Below are positions 29,660-37,282 of a DNA stretch of 45,064 nt, piece by piece; the stretch's first letter is position 1, and every line of letters starts with the position of its first letter. A program made the position numbers and the translations under genes. The stretch is from Hyphomicrobiales bacterium (GTDB lineage Bacteria > Pseudomonadota > Alphaproteobacteria > Rhizobiales > Rhizobiaceae), in assembly GCA_900469445.1 (NCBI GenBank), contig UBXM01000016.1, positions 150,468 through 195,531 of the forward strand, read 5' to 3'. The notes beneath the pieces are model-generated. The model was not told the DNA's origin. It made no database searches and was given only the letters and a program-made list of their open reading frames with translations.

Positions 29660-29680
29660 GTCCGCATCATTGATGCGGAC
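29660..29680. other. Palindrome after ytfQ
   Basis: GTCCGCATCA-T-TGATGCGGAC: perfect 10-bp arms around one base, 9 bases after the ytfQ stop. It may stabilise the ytfQ 3' end, or may be a protein site. Confidence 0.4.
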
Positions 29681-29690
29681 ATCATAAACG

Positions 29691-29723
29691 ACCGAAGCGG
29701 CAACGCTGCCGCTTCGGTTTATT
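29691..29723 (+). terminator. Strong hairpin terminator between ytfQ and ytfR
   Basis: ACCGAAGCGGCA and TGCCGCTTCGGT form a perfect 12-bp stem with an ACGC loop, followed by TTATT. It would end most transcripts after the binding-protein gene, leaving readthrough for the ATPase and permeases. Confidence 0.8.
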
Positions 29724-29728
29724 GAGAG

Positions 29729-29827
29729 CAATTCCAGCAAAAGTGGGCACCGGTTTTGCGTCTGGAATTGCGCCGAAACAGGAAAGATAGAGCGGTTTCG
29801 CGTTTCGAAGAATGGCGGAGATGCTCT
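29729..29827. repeat. Composite rhizobial intergenic repeat
   Basis: The first part has CAATTCCAG (29729-29737) inverted as CTGGAATTG (29762-29770), with AAAA/TTTT inside. The second part runs from AGAGC (29789) to GCTCT (29827) and has GGTTTCGCGTTTCG character. This two-part pattern is familiar from many intergenic spaces of Rhizobiaceae (mosaic elements). It fills most of the ytfQ-ytfR gap. Confidence 0.75.
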
Positions 29828-29846
29828 AGCAGTGCGGGATGAAGAC

Positions 29847-31373
29847 ATGTCAGGACAGCACGCTCTTCTGGAAGCCCGGAGCATCGGCAAATCGTTTTTC
29901 GGAATCCCGGCTCTTGATGAGGTCGATTTCACGCTTCAGGCCGGCGAAATCCATGCGCTTCTCGGAGAAAATGGCGCCGGAAAATCGACGCTGATCAAGA
30001 TCCTCACCGGCGTCTACCGGCGCGACCGGGGCACCATTTCCCTGGAAGGAAGCGAGATTTATCCCGACACGGTCGGGGAAGCCCAGGCACTCGGCATCGG
30101 CACCGTCTATCAGGAAGTCAATCTTCTGGAGAACCTCACGGTGGCGGAAAACCTGTTTCTCGGCCGCCAGCCGCGCCGCTTGGGCATGATCGACCGGCGC
30201 GCCATGCGCAACCGCTCCAAAGCTCTGCTCGAACGATACGGCCTCCATATCGATGTCGACGCGCTGCTTTCGTCCTATTCCGTGGCCATCCGCCAGATCA
30301 TCGCCATCGCCCGCGCCGTCGATCTTTCCGGCAAGGTTCTGGTTCTCGACGAACCGACGGCAAGCCTGGATGCAAACGAGGTGAAGGGGCTTTTCACCGT
30401 CCTGCGGCAATTGCGCGAGGATGGCGTCGGCATCGTCATCATCACCCATTTCCTCGATCAGGTTTACGAGATCGCCGACCGCGTCACGGTCTTGCGCAAC
30501 GGCCGCCTTGTCGGCAGCCGCGCGATTTCCGAACTGCCGCGTCTGGACCTGATCTCGATGATGCTCGGCCGCGAGCTGCAGCACATCACCCGCGACCACC
30601 AGGCAGAGCCGGAAACGATCGACGATCGTGGCGCCCCGTCCATCCAGTTCCAGAACTACGGCAAGAAGGGCAGCGTCGCCCCCTTTGATCTCGATATCAG
30701 GCCGGGCGAGGTCGTCGGCATTGCAGGCCTGCTCGGCTCGGGCCGCAGCGAAACCGCTTTCCTCCTGTTCGGCATCGACCGCGCCGACAGCGGCACGGCC
30801 ACGATTGATGGAGAGCAGGTCAGCATCACCTCCCCGGAAGCAGCGATCGCCAACCGTTTCGGTTTCTGTCCGGAGGAGCGCAAGACGGATGGCATCGTCG
30901 GCGATCTCTCCGTTGCCGACAATATCGCGCTGGCATTGCAGGCGCGGCGCGGCTGGATGCGGCCGATATCCTCTTCAGCCAAACGGGAACTGGCCGACAG
31001 TTTCATCAAGTCGCTCGACATCCGTCCTGCCGATCGCGAACGACCGATAAAATTCCTCTCCGGCGGCAACCAGCAGAAGGCGATCCTCGCCCGCTGGCTG
31101 GCGACGGACCCGCGGCTTCTCATCCTCGACGAACCAACCCGCGGCATCGATATCGGCGCCCATGCGGAAATCCTGAAAATGATCGAAAGGCTGTGTTCGC
31201 AAGGCATGTCGCTGGTTGTCATTTCCTCCGAACTGGAAGAGCTCACGGCGGTGGCGCACCGCGTCATCGTATTGTCGGATCGCCGCCACGTAGCCGAGCT
31301 TTCAGGCCATCAGCTGACCACCGACGGCATCATCCGGGCGATTGCCGGCACCGGCGAAACGGAGGCTGCGTGA
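29847..31373 (+). CDS. ytfR: YtfR-like sugar ABC transporter ATP-binding protein
   Basis: 508-aa double ABC ATPase. Domain 1 has GENGAGKST, an aberrant signature (YSVAIRQ) and [11 protein letters not shown]. Domain 2 has a degenerate P-loop (GLLGSGRSET), the signature LSGGNQQK and [12 protein letters not shown]. This fits the CUT2 sugar ATPases. ATG at 29847 has only a weak GGGAT upstream; a GTG five codons earlier (29832) is the alternative. The stop overlaps the next start by one base (TGATG). Confidence 0.9.
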   Translation: MSGQHALLEARSIGKSFFGIPALDEVDFTLQAGEIHALLGENGAGKSTLIKILTGVYRRDRGTISLEGSEIYPDTVGEAQALGIGTVYQEVNLLENLTVAENLFLGRQPRRLGMIDRRAMRNRSKALLERYGLHIDVDALLSSYSVAIRQIIAIARAVDLSGKVLVLDEPTASLDANEVKGLFTVLRQLREDGVGIVIITHFLDQVYEIADRVTVLRNGRLVGSRAISELPRLDLISMMLGRELQHITRDHQAEPETIDDRGAPSIQFQNYGKKGSVAPFDLDIRPGEVVGIAGLLGSGRSETAFLLFGIDRADSGTATIDGEQVSITSPEAAIANRFGFCPEERKTDGIVGDLSVADNIALALQARRGWMRPISSSAKRELADSFIKSLDIRPADRERPIKFLSGGNQQKAILARWLATDPRLLILDEPTRGIDIGAHAEILKMIERLCSQGMSLVVISSELEELTAVAHRVIVLSDRRHVAELSGHQLTTDGIIRAIAGTGETEAA

Positions 31374-32404
31374 TGATCTGGTTTACCCGCCGCCTGCGCC
31401 GTCTGGCACCGCAGCTTATCGCACTGGCGATTATTCTCGGCCTTATCAGCCTCATGGCGCCCGGCTTCCTGACGATCTCCGTCCAGAACGGCCGGCTTTA
31501 CGGCAGCCTCATCGATATTCTGCTTCGGGCAGCCCCCGTTGCTCTGCTGACGGTCGGCATGACGCTGGTGATCGCCACACGCGGCATCGACCTTTCGATC
31601 GGCGCCGTGATCGCCATTTGCGGCGCGGTCGCCGCCACATTGATCACCGACGGTTATCCGCTGCCGGTCGTGATCGCCGTTTCTCTCGGCGTCGGCATTG
31701 TCTGCGGGTTGTGGAACGGCGTGCTCGTCGCCGTCCTCGACATCCAGCCGATCATTGCCACCCTCATCCTGATGGTCGCCGGCCGCGGCATCGCCCAGCT
31801 GATCACCGAGGGCGTGATCCTCACCTTCAACGACGACACGTTTGCGGCACTCGGTTCCGGCTCCATGGCCGGTATCCCGATCCCGATCTATCTCTGGGTC
31901 GGAACCGCACTCATCATCGGCCTGTTGATGCGCCGCACCGCCCTTGGTTTCCTGATCGAGGCGACAGGCATCAACCGCCGTGCGGCGAGCCTTGCCGGCG
32001 TGCGCGCGCGCTTCCTGCTCTTTTCGGCCTATGCCATTTCCGGCCTCTGCGCCGCCATTGCCGGCATGATCGTCACCGCCGACATTCGCGGTGCCGATGC
32101 CAACAATGCTGGCCTGTGGCTGGAACTCGACGCCATCCTTGCAGTCGTTGTCGGCGGAACCTCGCTCAACGGCGGACGCTTCTCGATCACCGCCTCGCTG
32201 ATCGGCGCGCTGATCATCCAGTCGATCAATACCGGTATTCTCGTTTCGGGCTTTCCGCCGGAATTCAACCTCATCATCAAGGCCGGCATCATCATCGTGG
32301 TTCTGACACTGCAATCGCCTGCGATCATGACCGTCTTCGGCTTCATCAAGGCGTCCCGGCGCAGCGACAAGCTCAATCACGGCACGAAGGAGGCGACCCG
32401 ATGA
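31373..32404 (+). CDS. ytfT: YtfT-like sugar ABC transporter permease
   Basis: 343-aa permease with about eight to ten membrane segments and the family motif TRGIDLSIGAVIAI. The ATG at 31373 shares its A with the ytfR stop; the longer frame to 31193 lies inside ytfR and is a shadow. It pairs with YjfF as a heterodimeric channel, as in E. coli ytfQRT-yjfF. Confidence 0.9.
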   Translation: MIWFTRRLRRLAPQLIALAIILGLISLMAPGFLTISVQNGRLYGSLIDILLRAAPVALLTVGMTLVIATRGIDLSIGAVIAICGAVAATLITDGYPLPVVIAVSLGVGIVCGLWNGVLVAVLDIQPIIATLILMVAGRGIAQLITEGVILTFNDDTFAALGSGSMAGIPIPIYLWVGTALIIGLLMRRTALGFLIEATGINRRAASLAGVRARFLLFSAYAISGLCAAIAGMIVTADIRGADANNAGLWLELDAILAVVVGGTSLNGGRFSITASLIGALIIQSINTGILVSGFPPEFNLIIKAGIIIVVLTLQSPAIMTVFGFIKASRRSDKLNHGTKEATR

Positions 32405-33387
32405 TCCACGCCCGCAATCTGCCCTTCGTCACCACGCTTGCGATCTTCGTCATCGCCTACGGGCTTTGCGTATTGCAATTCCCCAACATGCTGTCGACGC
32501 GGGTGATCGGCAATCTTCTGACCGACAATGCCTTTCTCGGCATCGCCGCGGTCGGCATGACCTTCGTCATCCTCTCCGGCGGCATCGACCTCTCGGTCGG
32601 TTCGGTGATCGCCTTTACCAGCGTCTTCGTCGCCGTCATGGTCGGCTCCTTCGGCGTTCACCCGCTCACCGCTTTCCTGGCGGCGCTGGTCATCTCGACC
32701 CTGTTCGGCTGCCTGATGGGCGCGATGATCCGTTACCTGCTGATCCCGCCCTTCGTGGTGACGCTCGCCGGCATGTTCCTTGCCCGCGGTGCCGCCTATC
32801 TCGTTTCGACGCAATCCGTGCCGATCACCCATGAATTCATCGACACCATGCTCGGCTTCTACATCCGTTTCCCCGGTGGCGGCCGGCTGACATTGCTTGC
32901 CATGGTAATGCTCGTCGTTTTTGCAGTCGGCATCGTCGTTGCCTCGCGCACCCGCTTCGGCGCAAATGTCTATGCGATCGGCGGCAATCTCCAGTCGGCG
33001 GAACTGATGGGCGTGCCGGTAGGTGCGACGACGATCCGCATCTATGCCCTGTCGGGTTTCCTGTCCGGCCTCGCCGGTATCGTCTATACGCTTTACACCT
33101 CCTCCGGTTATTCGCTGGCGACGGTCGGCGTCGAACTCGATGCTATTGCCGCGGTGGTGATCGGGGGAACGCTTCTGACCGGCGGCGTCGGTCTGATCGC
33201 CGGTACCTTCGTGGGCATCCTGCTGCAAGGATTGATCCAGACCTACATCGTCTTTGACGGAACGCTCTCCTCGTGGTGGACGAAAATCGTCATCGGCATC
33301 CTGTTGTTCGTATTCATCGTGTTGCAGCGCACAATCATCTGGTATTCAGACCGCCGACTTGCAGTGCGACAATTGAAGGAGGTTTGA
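32401..33387 (+). CDS. yjfF: YjfF-like sugar ABC transporter permease
   Basis: 328-aa second permease of the same system, with SGGIDLSVGSVIAF and the same membrane layout. The ATG overlaps the ytfT stop by 4 bases (ATGA). The upstream part of its open frame (to 31342) is out-of-frame ytfT sequence and not real. Confidence 0.9.
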   Translation: MIHARNLPFVTTLAIFVIAYGLCVLQFPNMLSTRVIGNLLTDNAFLGIAAVGMTFVILSGGIDLSVGSVIAFTSVFVAVMVGSFGVHPLTAFLAALVISTLFGCLMGAMIRYLLIPPFVVTLAGMFLARGAAYLVSTQSVPITHEFIDTMLGFYIRFPGGGRLTLLAMVMLVVFAVGIVVASRTRFGANVYAIGGNLQSAELMGVPVGATTIRIYALSGFLSGLAGIVYTLYTSSGYSLATVGVELDAIAAVVIGGTLLTGGVGLIAGTFVGILLQGLIQTYIVFDGTLSSWWTKIVIGILLFVFIVLQRTIIWYSDRRLAVRQLKEV

Positions 33388-33389
33388 TT

Positions 33390-34172
33390 TTGGGTCTTCT
33401 GGAAACGACCATCAGCGGCCGGAAGCGGCGCGGCAACCACGCCCATGTGGTGGCCGAGCTCGGGCGCGGTATCGTCTCCGGCAAAATCCCGGAAGGCTCT
33501 CTCCTGCCTGGAGATGCAGAGCTTTCCAGCCGTTTCGGCGTCTCCCGCACCGTGCTGCGCGAGGCGATGAAGACGCTTTCCGCCAAACGCTTGATCGAAG
33601 CAAAAGCAAAGGTCGGCACCCGCGTCCTGCCGCGCGAGAGCTGGAACTTCTTTGATTCGGATGTTCTCGGCTGGCGTTTCGAATCCGGGTTGGATTACGA
33701 ATTCATCGAACATCTTGCCGAGATCCGTCTGGCGCTGGAACCCGCCGCCGCATCGGCCGCCGCCGCCCGCGCCACCAGCGACGACATCGTTGCGCTCTAC
33801 GCGATCGCCGCCAAATTCGACAACCTCAATCACACGCCGGAATCCATCGCCCAGGTAGATCTCGAATTTCATCTTGCCATCGCCGGCATGTCCGGCAATC
33901 CGTTCATGCGCTCGGCAAGCGCGCTGATCGAGGCGGCACTGGCGATTTCCTTCCAGCTGTCGTCGCCCGCCGCTTCACCGGAAACGATTGACGAGGTGGC
34001 GACAAATCACCTGCGGATCGTCCATGCCATCGCCTCGCGCGACCCCGCCAAGGCGATGTCCGCGATGCGGCATGTGATCGAGATCGGCAAGAGCCGTATT
34101 CGTGGATCGATCCGCGGCATAGAACCCAACGCAATCGATGTCCGCAAGCCCGTCCGCATCGACAAACGCTGA
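33390..34172 (+). CDS. GntR family regulator, FadR/FCD subfamily, TTG start
   Basis: 260-aa regulator. N-terminal winged helix (residues ~15-80: HVVAELGRGIVSGKIPEGSLLP, SRFGVSRTVLREAMKTL). C-terminal FCD ligand domain (EIRLALEPAAASAAA, DLEFHLAIA, NHLRIVHAI, MRHVIE), with the Asp/His residues that bind metal in this subfamily. No ATG suits; a TTG at 33390 follows GAAGGAGG by 7 bases, 2 bases after the yjfF stop, and is very likely the start. As last gene of the transporter operon it probably controls it, and perhaps the divergent chvE operon, in response to a sugar or sugar acid. Confidence 0.9.
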   Translation: MGLLETTISGRKRRGNHAHVVAELGRGIVSGKIPEGSLLPGDAELSSRFGVSRTVLREAMKTLSAKRLIEAKAKVGTRVLPRESWNFFDSDVLGWRFESGLDYEFIEHLAEIRLALEPAAASAAAARATSDDIVALYAIAAKFDNLNHTPESIAQVDLEFHLAIAGMSGNPFMRSASALIEAALAISFQLSSPAASPETIDEVATNHLRIVHAIASRDPAKAMSAMRHVIEIGKSRIRGSIRGIEPNAIDVRKPVRIDKR

Positions 34173-34212
34173 CGCGCCGGCTCCGGTAAGCCTGACTTCA
34201 GACGACAATAGT

Positions 34213-34227
34213 TGACTTCACAACTCA
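34213..34227 (+). promoter_or_regulatory. Iron-responsive (IRO-like) box before siderophore-interacting protein
   Basis: TGA-CTTCACAAC-TCA matches the TGA-N9-TCA pattern bound by the rhizobial iron regulator RirA. It overlaps a TTGACT that could be the -35 box. Repression under iron sufficiency would suit the downstream reductase gene. Confidence 0.55.
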
Positions 34228-34275
34228 TGAATGATTTTAGTCCCGGGACAGGACAGACATTCCGGACAATCCGCC

Positions 34276-35235
34276 ATGCTCCATCAGACCCGAGGCCGCA
34301 TTACCCGTGACAACGGCGCCGCAATCGATGCGTTGAAGAAACGTGCCGCCGAATGGGAAGTCCCCCTGACGCAGGAACAGGCCGGGTTCTGCTTCCATGT
34401 CTGGAATTCCAAGGCGACCCTCTATCCCGACGAAACCGGCGTGACGATCGAGATTTCCTCACCGGAACAGCGCCTACTGCAGACCCTGCAGGGCAGCCTG
34501 ACCGAATTGTTCGAGGAATGCCTGCTCTGCCCGAAATGGGATGAGGTGGCCGAAGGCGCACTCGCACCCGGTATGTCGCTGATGCAGGTCGTATCTGTGA
34601 CCAGACGTTCGCCGGGCTTCACCCGCGTGCGCCTTGAAGGGCATGACGCGGAACGTTTTGGAGAAGCCAGCTACCACTTCCGCCTCCTCATTCCCCGCAA
34701 GGGTCGCCCGCCCTGCTGGCCGCGCATCGCCTCTTCCGGCCGCACCGTCTGGCCGGAAGGCGACGATGCCTTGCACAGGCCCGTTTATACGACTGTCGCC
34801 CATGGCCAGAACTGGCTCGAATTCGACATATTCGAACATCAAGGCAGCCCGACATCCGCCTGGGTGGCGGAAGATCCTGTCGGCAGAACGATCGGCATTA
34901 TCGGCCCCGGCGGCGGTGGCTGCCCCGACAGCGAGAACCTCTTCCTCTTCGGTGACGAGACCGCCGTGCCGGCCATCATCCGGATGCTCCAGGAAGCGCC
35001 CGGCAATGTTCGGGCATTCATCCGGGCAAGCCATGAGGATTTGTGCGAACTTGCAGTCGATGACAGGGTGTCGATCGTTCCGGATCTGATGCCCGCCCTG
35101 CAAGCTCTGGAGCTTTGCGACGGCGCTTATGTCTGGTTTGCCGGACATGCCGACCAGGCCCGCGCCGCCCGTACCTATCTGGCCTCCCGCGGCATGCAGA
35201 AGCGCGACTTCACCGCGGCCGCCTACTGGAGCTGA
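34276..35235 (+). CDS. DUF2218 / siderophore-interacting (ViuB-type) flavoprotein fusion
   Basis: 319-aa protein. Residues ~1-95 resemble DUF2218 (HQTRGRITRDNG, TLYPDETGVTIEI). The rest is a siderophore-interacting FAD/NAD(P)H reductase (RRSPGFTRVRLEG, RPVYTTV, GPGGGG, LFGDETAVPAIIRML), the fold of ViuB/YqjH, which reduces Fe(III)-siderophores in the cytoplasm to free iron. The frame opens at ATG 34231, but that codon lies beneath the likely promoter/iron box, and DUF2218 proteins begin near HQTRG, so ATG 34276 is preferred. It appears monocistronic. Confidence 0.85.
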   Translation: MLHQTRGRITRDNGAAIDALKKRAAEWEVPLTQEQAGFCFHVWNSKATLYPDETGVTIEISSPEQRLLQTLQGSLTELFEECLLCPKWDEVAEGALAPGMSLMQVVSVTRRSPGFTRVRLEGHDAERFGEASYHFRLLIPRKGRPPCWPRIASSGRTVWPEGDDALHRPVYTTVAHGQNWLEFDIFEHQGSPTSAWVAEDPVGRTIGIIGPGGGGCPDSENLFLFGDETAVPAIIRMLQEAPGNVRAFIRASHEDLCELAVDDRVSIVPDLMPALQALELCDGAYVWFAGHADQARAARTYLASRGMQKRDFTAAAYWS

Positions 35236-35559
35236 AACGTCCGCATCGGAGCCGACCGCGGTAATCCACGAAGACACTGAGACGGAGCAACCGGCCGAAC
35301 GCGAACCCCGGCCAGGCTTACGAGCCGTGAATCGATCATATTTTAAGGTATCCTAATACCCATAAACCACTGAAATGATCGAATTAACCTTACCGCGTAA
35401 CCTCGCTTGGCTTTCTAGCTTGCTCAAAGTCGAAAAATGGGCACTTTTTATTAAATAAGAGCGCTCGCGGAGCTAATACTCCCGTGAAGTGGAGACGTCA
35501 CAGCAATGTCGCGGACGCCCTTTAGTGCGTATTCTGAATCGGATAATTGAGGTGCGGGC
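35236..35559. other. Gene-free, partly AT-rich interval
   Basis: 324 bases. The first ~100 look like non-coding tail of the reductase gene. From about 35335 the sequence becomes clearly AT-richer than its surroundings (for example TTTTTATTAAATAAG near 35445-35459), suggesting the promoter and leader of the small gene that follows. No RNA gene could be recognised. Confidence 0.5.
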
Positions 35560-35796
35560 ATGACTTACGAATCCGCCAGACTTATGTCTGAGGCCATAAC
35601 GATTTCTTCAGCGGCCGTTTTTTACTCTCTGATCGACGCACTCGTCGAAAAGGGCATACTGACCGGTGACGAGGAAAAGGAAATCTACCTCTCTGCCATG
35701 GACAAGATCAGTGAAGTGGCAGGCGATGACGAGGAAGGGACGCACGAACTCGCCCGGGAACTCATCGAACAGCAGATCGCCGATCGTGAACTCTAA
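35560..35796 (+). CDS. Small helical protein of unknown function
   Basis: 78-aa acidic, all-helical protein starting MTYESARLMSEAITISS, with an E/D-rich C-terminal half (DDEEGTHELARELIEQQ). I do not recognise a functional family. It is likely real: GAGGTG lies 5 bases before the ATG, the codon usage is ordinary, and it has its own AT-rich upstream region. No signal peptide, membrane segment or cysteine. A tiny AGCC-TTCG-GGCT hairpin begins at its stop codon. Confidence 0.7.
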   Translation: MTYESARLMSEAITISSAAVFYSLIDALVEKGILTGDEEKEIYLSAMDKISEVAGDDEEGTHELARELIEQQIADREL

Positions 35797-36135
35797 GCCT
35801 TCGGGCTACAGACGTCATCATCTAGATCAAAGGGTTCCCGCGATCGCGGAAGCTCTCTAAAAATCTGAAGAATGCAGCGGCCAGCACCACCGGAGGTGAG
35901 CTGGCCATCGGTGTCAGTGCGAATGTGCCGATCCATTTGCGCACGATCCTTGTCGCCTCCGCCGCGATTGACACGAGGCGCGCGCCGCCAGAACAAGAGG
36001 GACATCCCCCGCAACAATCTTGGTCACGGCCCTGCAGACTCAAGGCATGAACTACGCCGACACAGCGATCCGCATATCCCGCACCATCCCTGCCGCCAGC
36101 CAGCCTGAAGCAGCGGCCCAAGTCTTTTAAAACTA
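35797..36135. other. Gene-poor interval between small protein and pha operon
   Basis: 339 bases. Open frames on both strands (35872-36108 plus, 35822-36121 minus) have Pro/Arg-rich or patchy composition and no ribosome site, so I do not call them. It contains a perfect CCGCGATCGCGG palindrome (35838-35849) and a hairpin GGCCAGC/GCTGGCC (35879-35885/35900-35906) with an inner CACC/GGTG pairing. It may hold decayed coding sequence or an RNA, but nothing firm. Confidence 0.4.
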
Positions 36136-36531
36136 CTAAGCCTGCGGCTCGTCATCCTCGCGGGGGCGTTCTTCCGGCCCTATCGGATATTTGCGTGGCA
36201 CGCCATGACTGCGGGCCGTACGATCACGATGAAGGGCGGCACGTGCCAGCAGCATGAAGGTGACCGGCGTGGTGACCGTGACGAAAATGCCGATCAGCAC
36301 CTCGTGGATGACGAGGCGAGAGGACGCCACAGAGAAATAGATCATCGACGCCAGCATGATACCGCCGATACCCCAGCTGGTGCCGAGCGCCGGCGCATGA
36401 AGCCGCTCGTAGAAGGTCGGCAGCCGCAGAAAGCCGATGGCGCCGATCAGGGCAAGCGCCGCACCGACCAGCAGAAAGAATGCCACCGCAAGGGCAATGG
36501 GAAGCGAAAGGTCTGCTGCGGGATAGATCAT
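36136..36531 (-). CDS. phaG: Pha/Mrp antiporter subunit G (MnhG)
   Basis: 131-aa small membrane subunit, three membrane segments, with the hallmark FLRLPTFYERLHAPALGTS. MnhG subunits are needed for function of the Mrp complex, which exchanges Na+ or K+ for H+. The charged C-terminal tail (GPEERPREDDEPQA) is cytoplasmic. Start overlaps the phaF stop by 4 bases. Last gene of the operon. Confidence 0.92.
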   Translation of the reverse strand: MIYPAADLSLPIALAVAFFLLVGAALALIGAIGFLRLPTFYERLHAPALGTSWGIGGIMLASMIYFSVASSRLVIHEVLIGIFVTVTTPVTFMLLARAALHRDRTARSHGVPRKYPIGPEERPREDDEPQA

Positions 36532-36809
36532 TCGATCACCTCCCCGCGCATCAGGAATTTCGCCAGCGCCACCGTTGAAACGAAGCCGAGCAGCCCGATC
36601 ACCAGCGCCGCCTCGAAATAGATCACCCGCCCGGTACCGATGCCGAATGTCACGAGCAGCAGCATCGCGTTGATATAGATCGTGTCGAGACCGATGATCC
36701 GGTCCTGCGCGCGCGGCCCGCGGAACATCCGGATGGCCGCAATCGCCATGGCGACGACGAGCATGAATTGGGCGATGGCAACTGCGGTATAGATGATGAC
36801 GGCACTCAT
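36528..36809 (-). CDS. phaF: Pha/Mrp antiporter subunit F (MnhF)
   Basis: 93-aa subunit with three membrane helices and the family motif RGPRAQDRIIGLDT between the first two. Overlaps phaE and phaG by 4 bases each (ATGA), so it is cotranslated. Confidence 0.92.
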   Translation of the reverse strand: MSAVIIYTAVAIAQFMLVVAMAIAAIRMFRGPRAQDRIIGLDTIYINAMLLLVTFGIGTGRVIYFEAALVIGLLGFVSTVALAKFLMRGEVIE

Positions 36810-37282
36810 GCGAATATCTCCATCAGCAGCTTCTCATAGCGGTTCTTGATCGTTGCGATCCACTGTTCCTCCTCATCGAGATCGAGAACATGCATGAGGA
36901 TCGAACCGTCGTAGGAATCATATTCGAGCCAGACGGATCCGGGCGTGCTGGTCAGAATGATCGCCAGAAGGGTGAGCGCGGTACGATCCTTGATCTCGAG
37001 CGGGATCGTCAGAAAACCGGCCCTCCGGCCCTTCTTCCGGCCACGCAGGATCAGCCATGCGACAGCGATATTCGAGAGGGCAACGTCATAGAGCACGATG
37101 AAGAACAGCTTGGGAAGAAGGTACCACTTCTTCAGCTTCGGCTTGTCCGGCCTGAGTGACGCCATCGCCCAGGATGCGAACACCGCGACCAGCGCGCCGA
37201 GGATCAGGTTGCCGAGCGTGAAGCTGGTCAGCAGCATCCACATCAACGTCAGAAAACCCGCCAGGATCGGATAGGGAAGCAT
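36806..37282 (-). CDS. phaE: Pha/Mrp antiporter subunit E (MnhE)
   Basis: 158-aa subunit: two N-terminal membrane helices (MLPYPILAGFLTLMWMLL, LILGALVAVF), then a soluble domain with TLLAIILTSTPGSVWLEYD typical of MnhE. ATG at 37282 shares a base with the phaD stop; the longer frame to 37699 is phaD out of frame. MnhE is an essential assembly/transport partner in the Mrp complex. Confidence 0.92.
   Translation of the reverse strand: MLPYPILAGFLTLMWMLLTSFTLGNLILGALVAVFASWAMASLRPDKPKLKKWYLLPKLFFIVLYDVALSNIAVAWLILRGRKKGRRAGFLTIPLEIKDRTALTLLAIILTSTPGSVWLEYDSYDGSILMHVLDLDEEEQWIATIKNRYEKLLMEIFA

Noticed and set aside
29660..29827. CRISPR-like repeats
   Set aside because: The palindromes differ from each other and have no regular spacers; they are a terminator and mosaic repeats.
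35822..36121. Minus-strand 99-aa frame and plus-strand 78-aa frame in the gene-poor interval
   Set aside because: No ribosome sites, odd composition, no recognisable family; a decayed gene cannot be excluded but is not supported.
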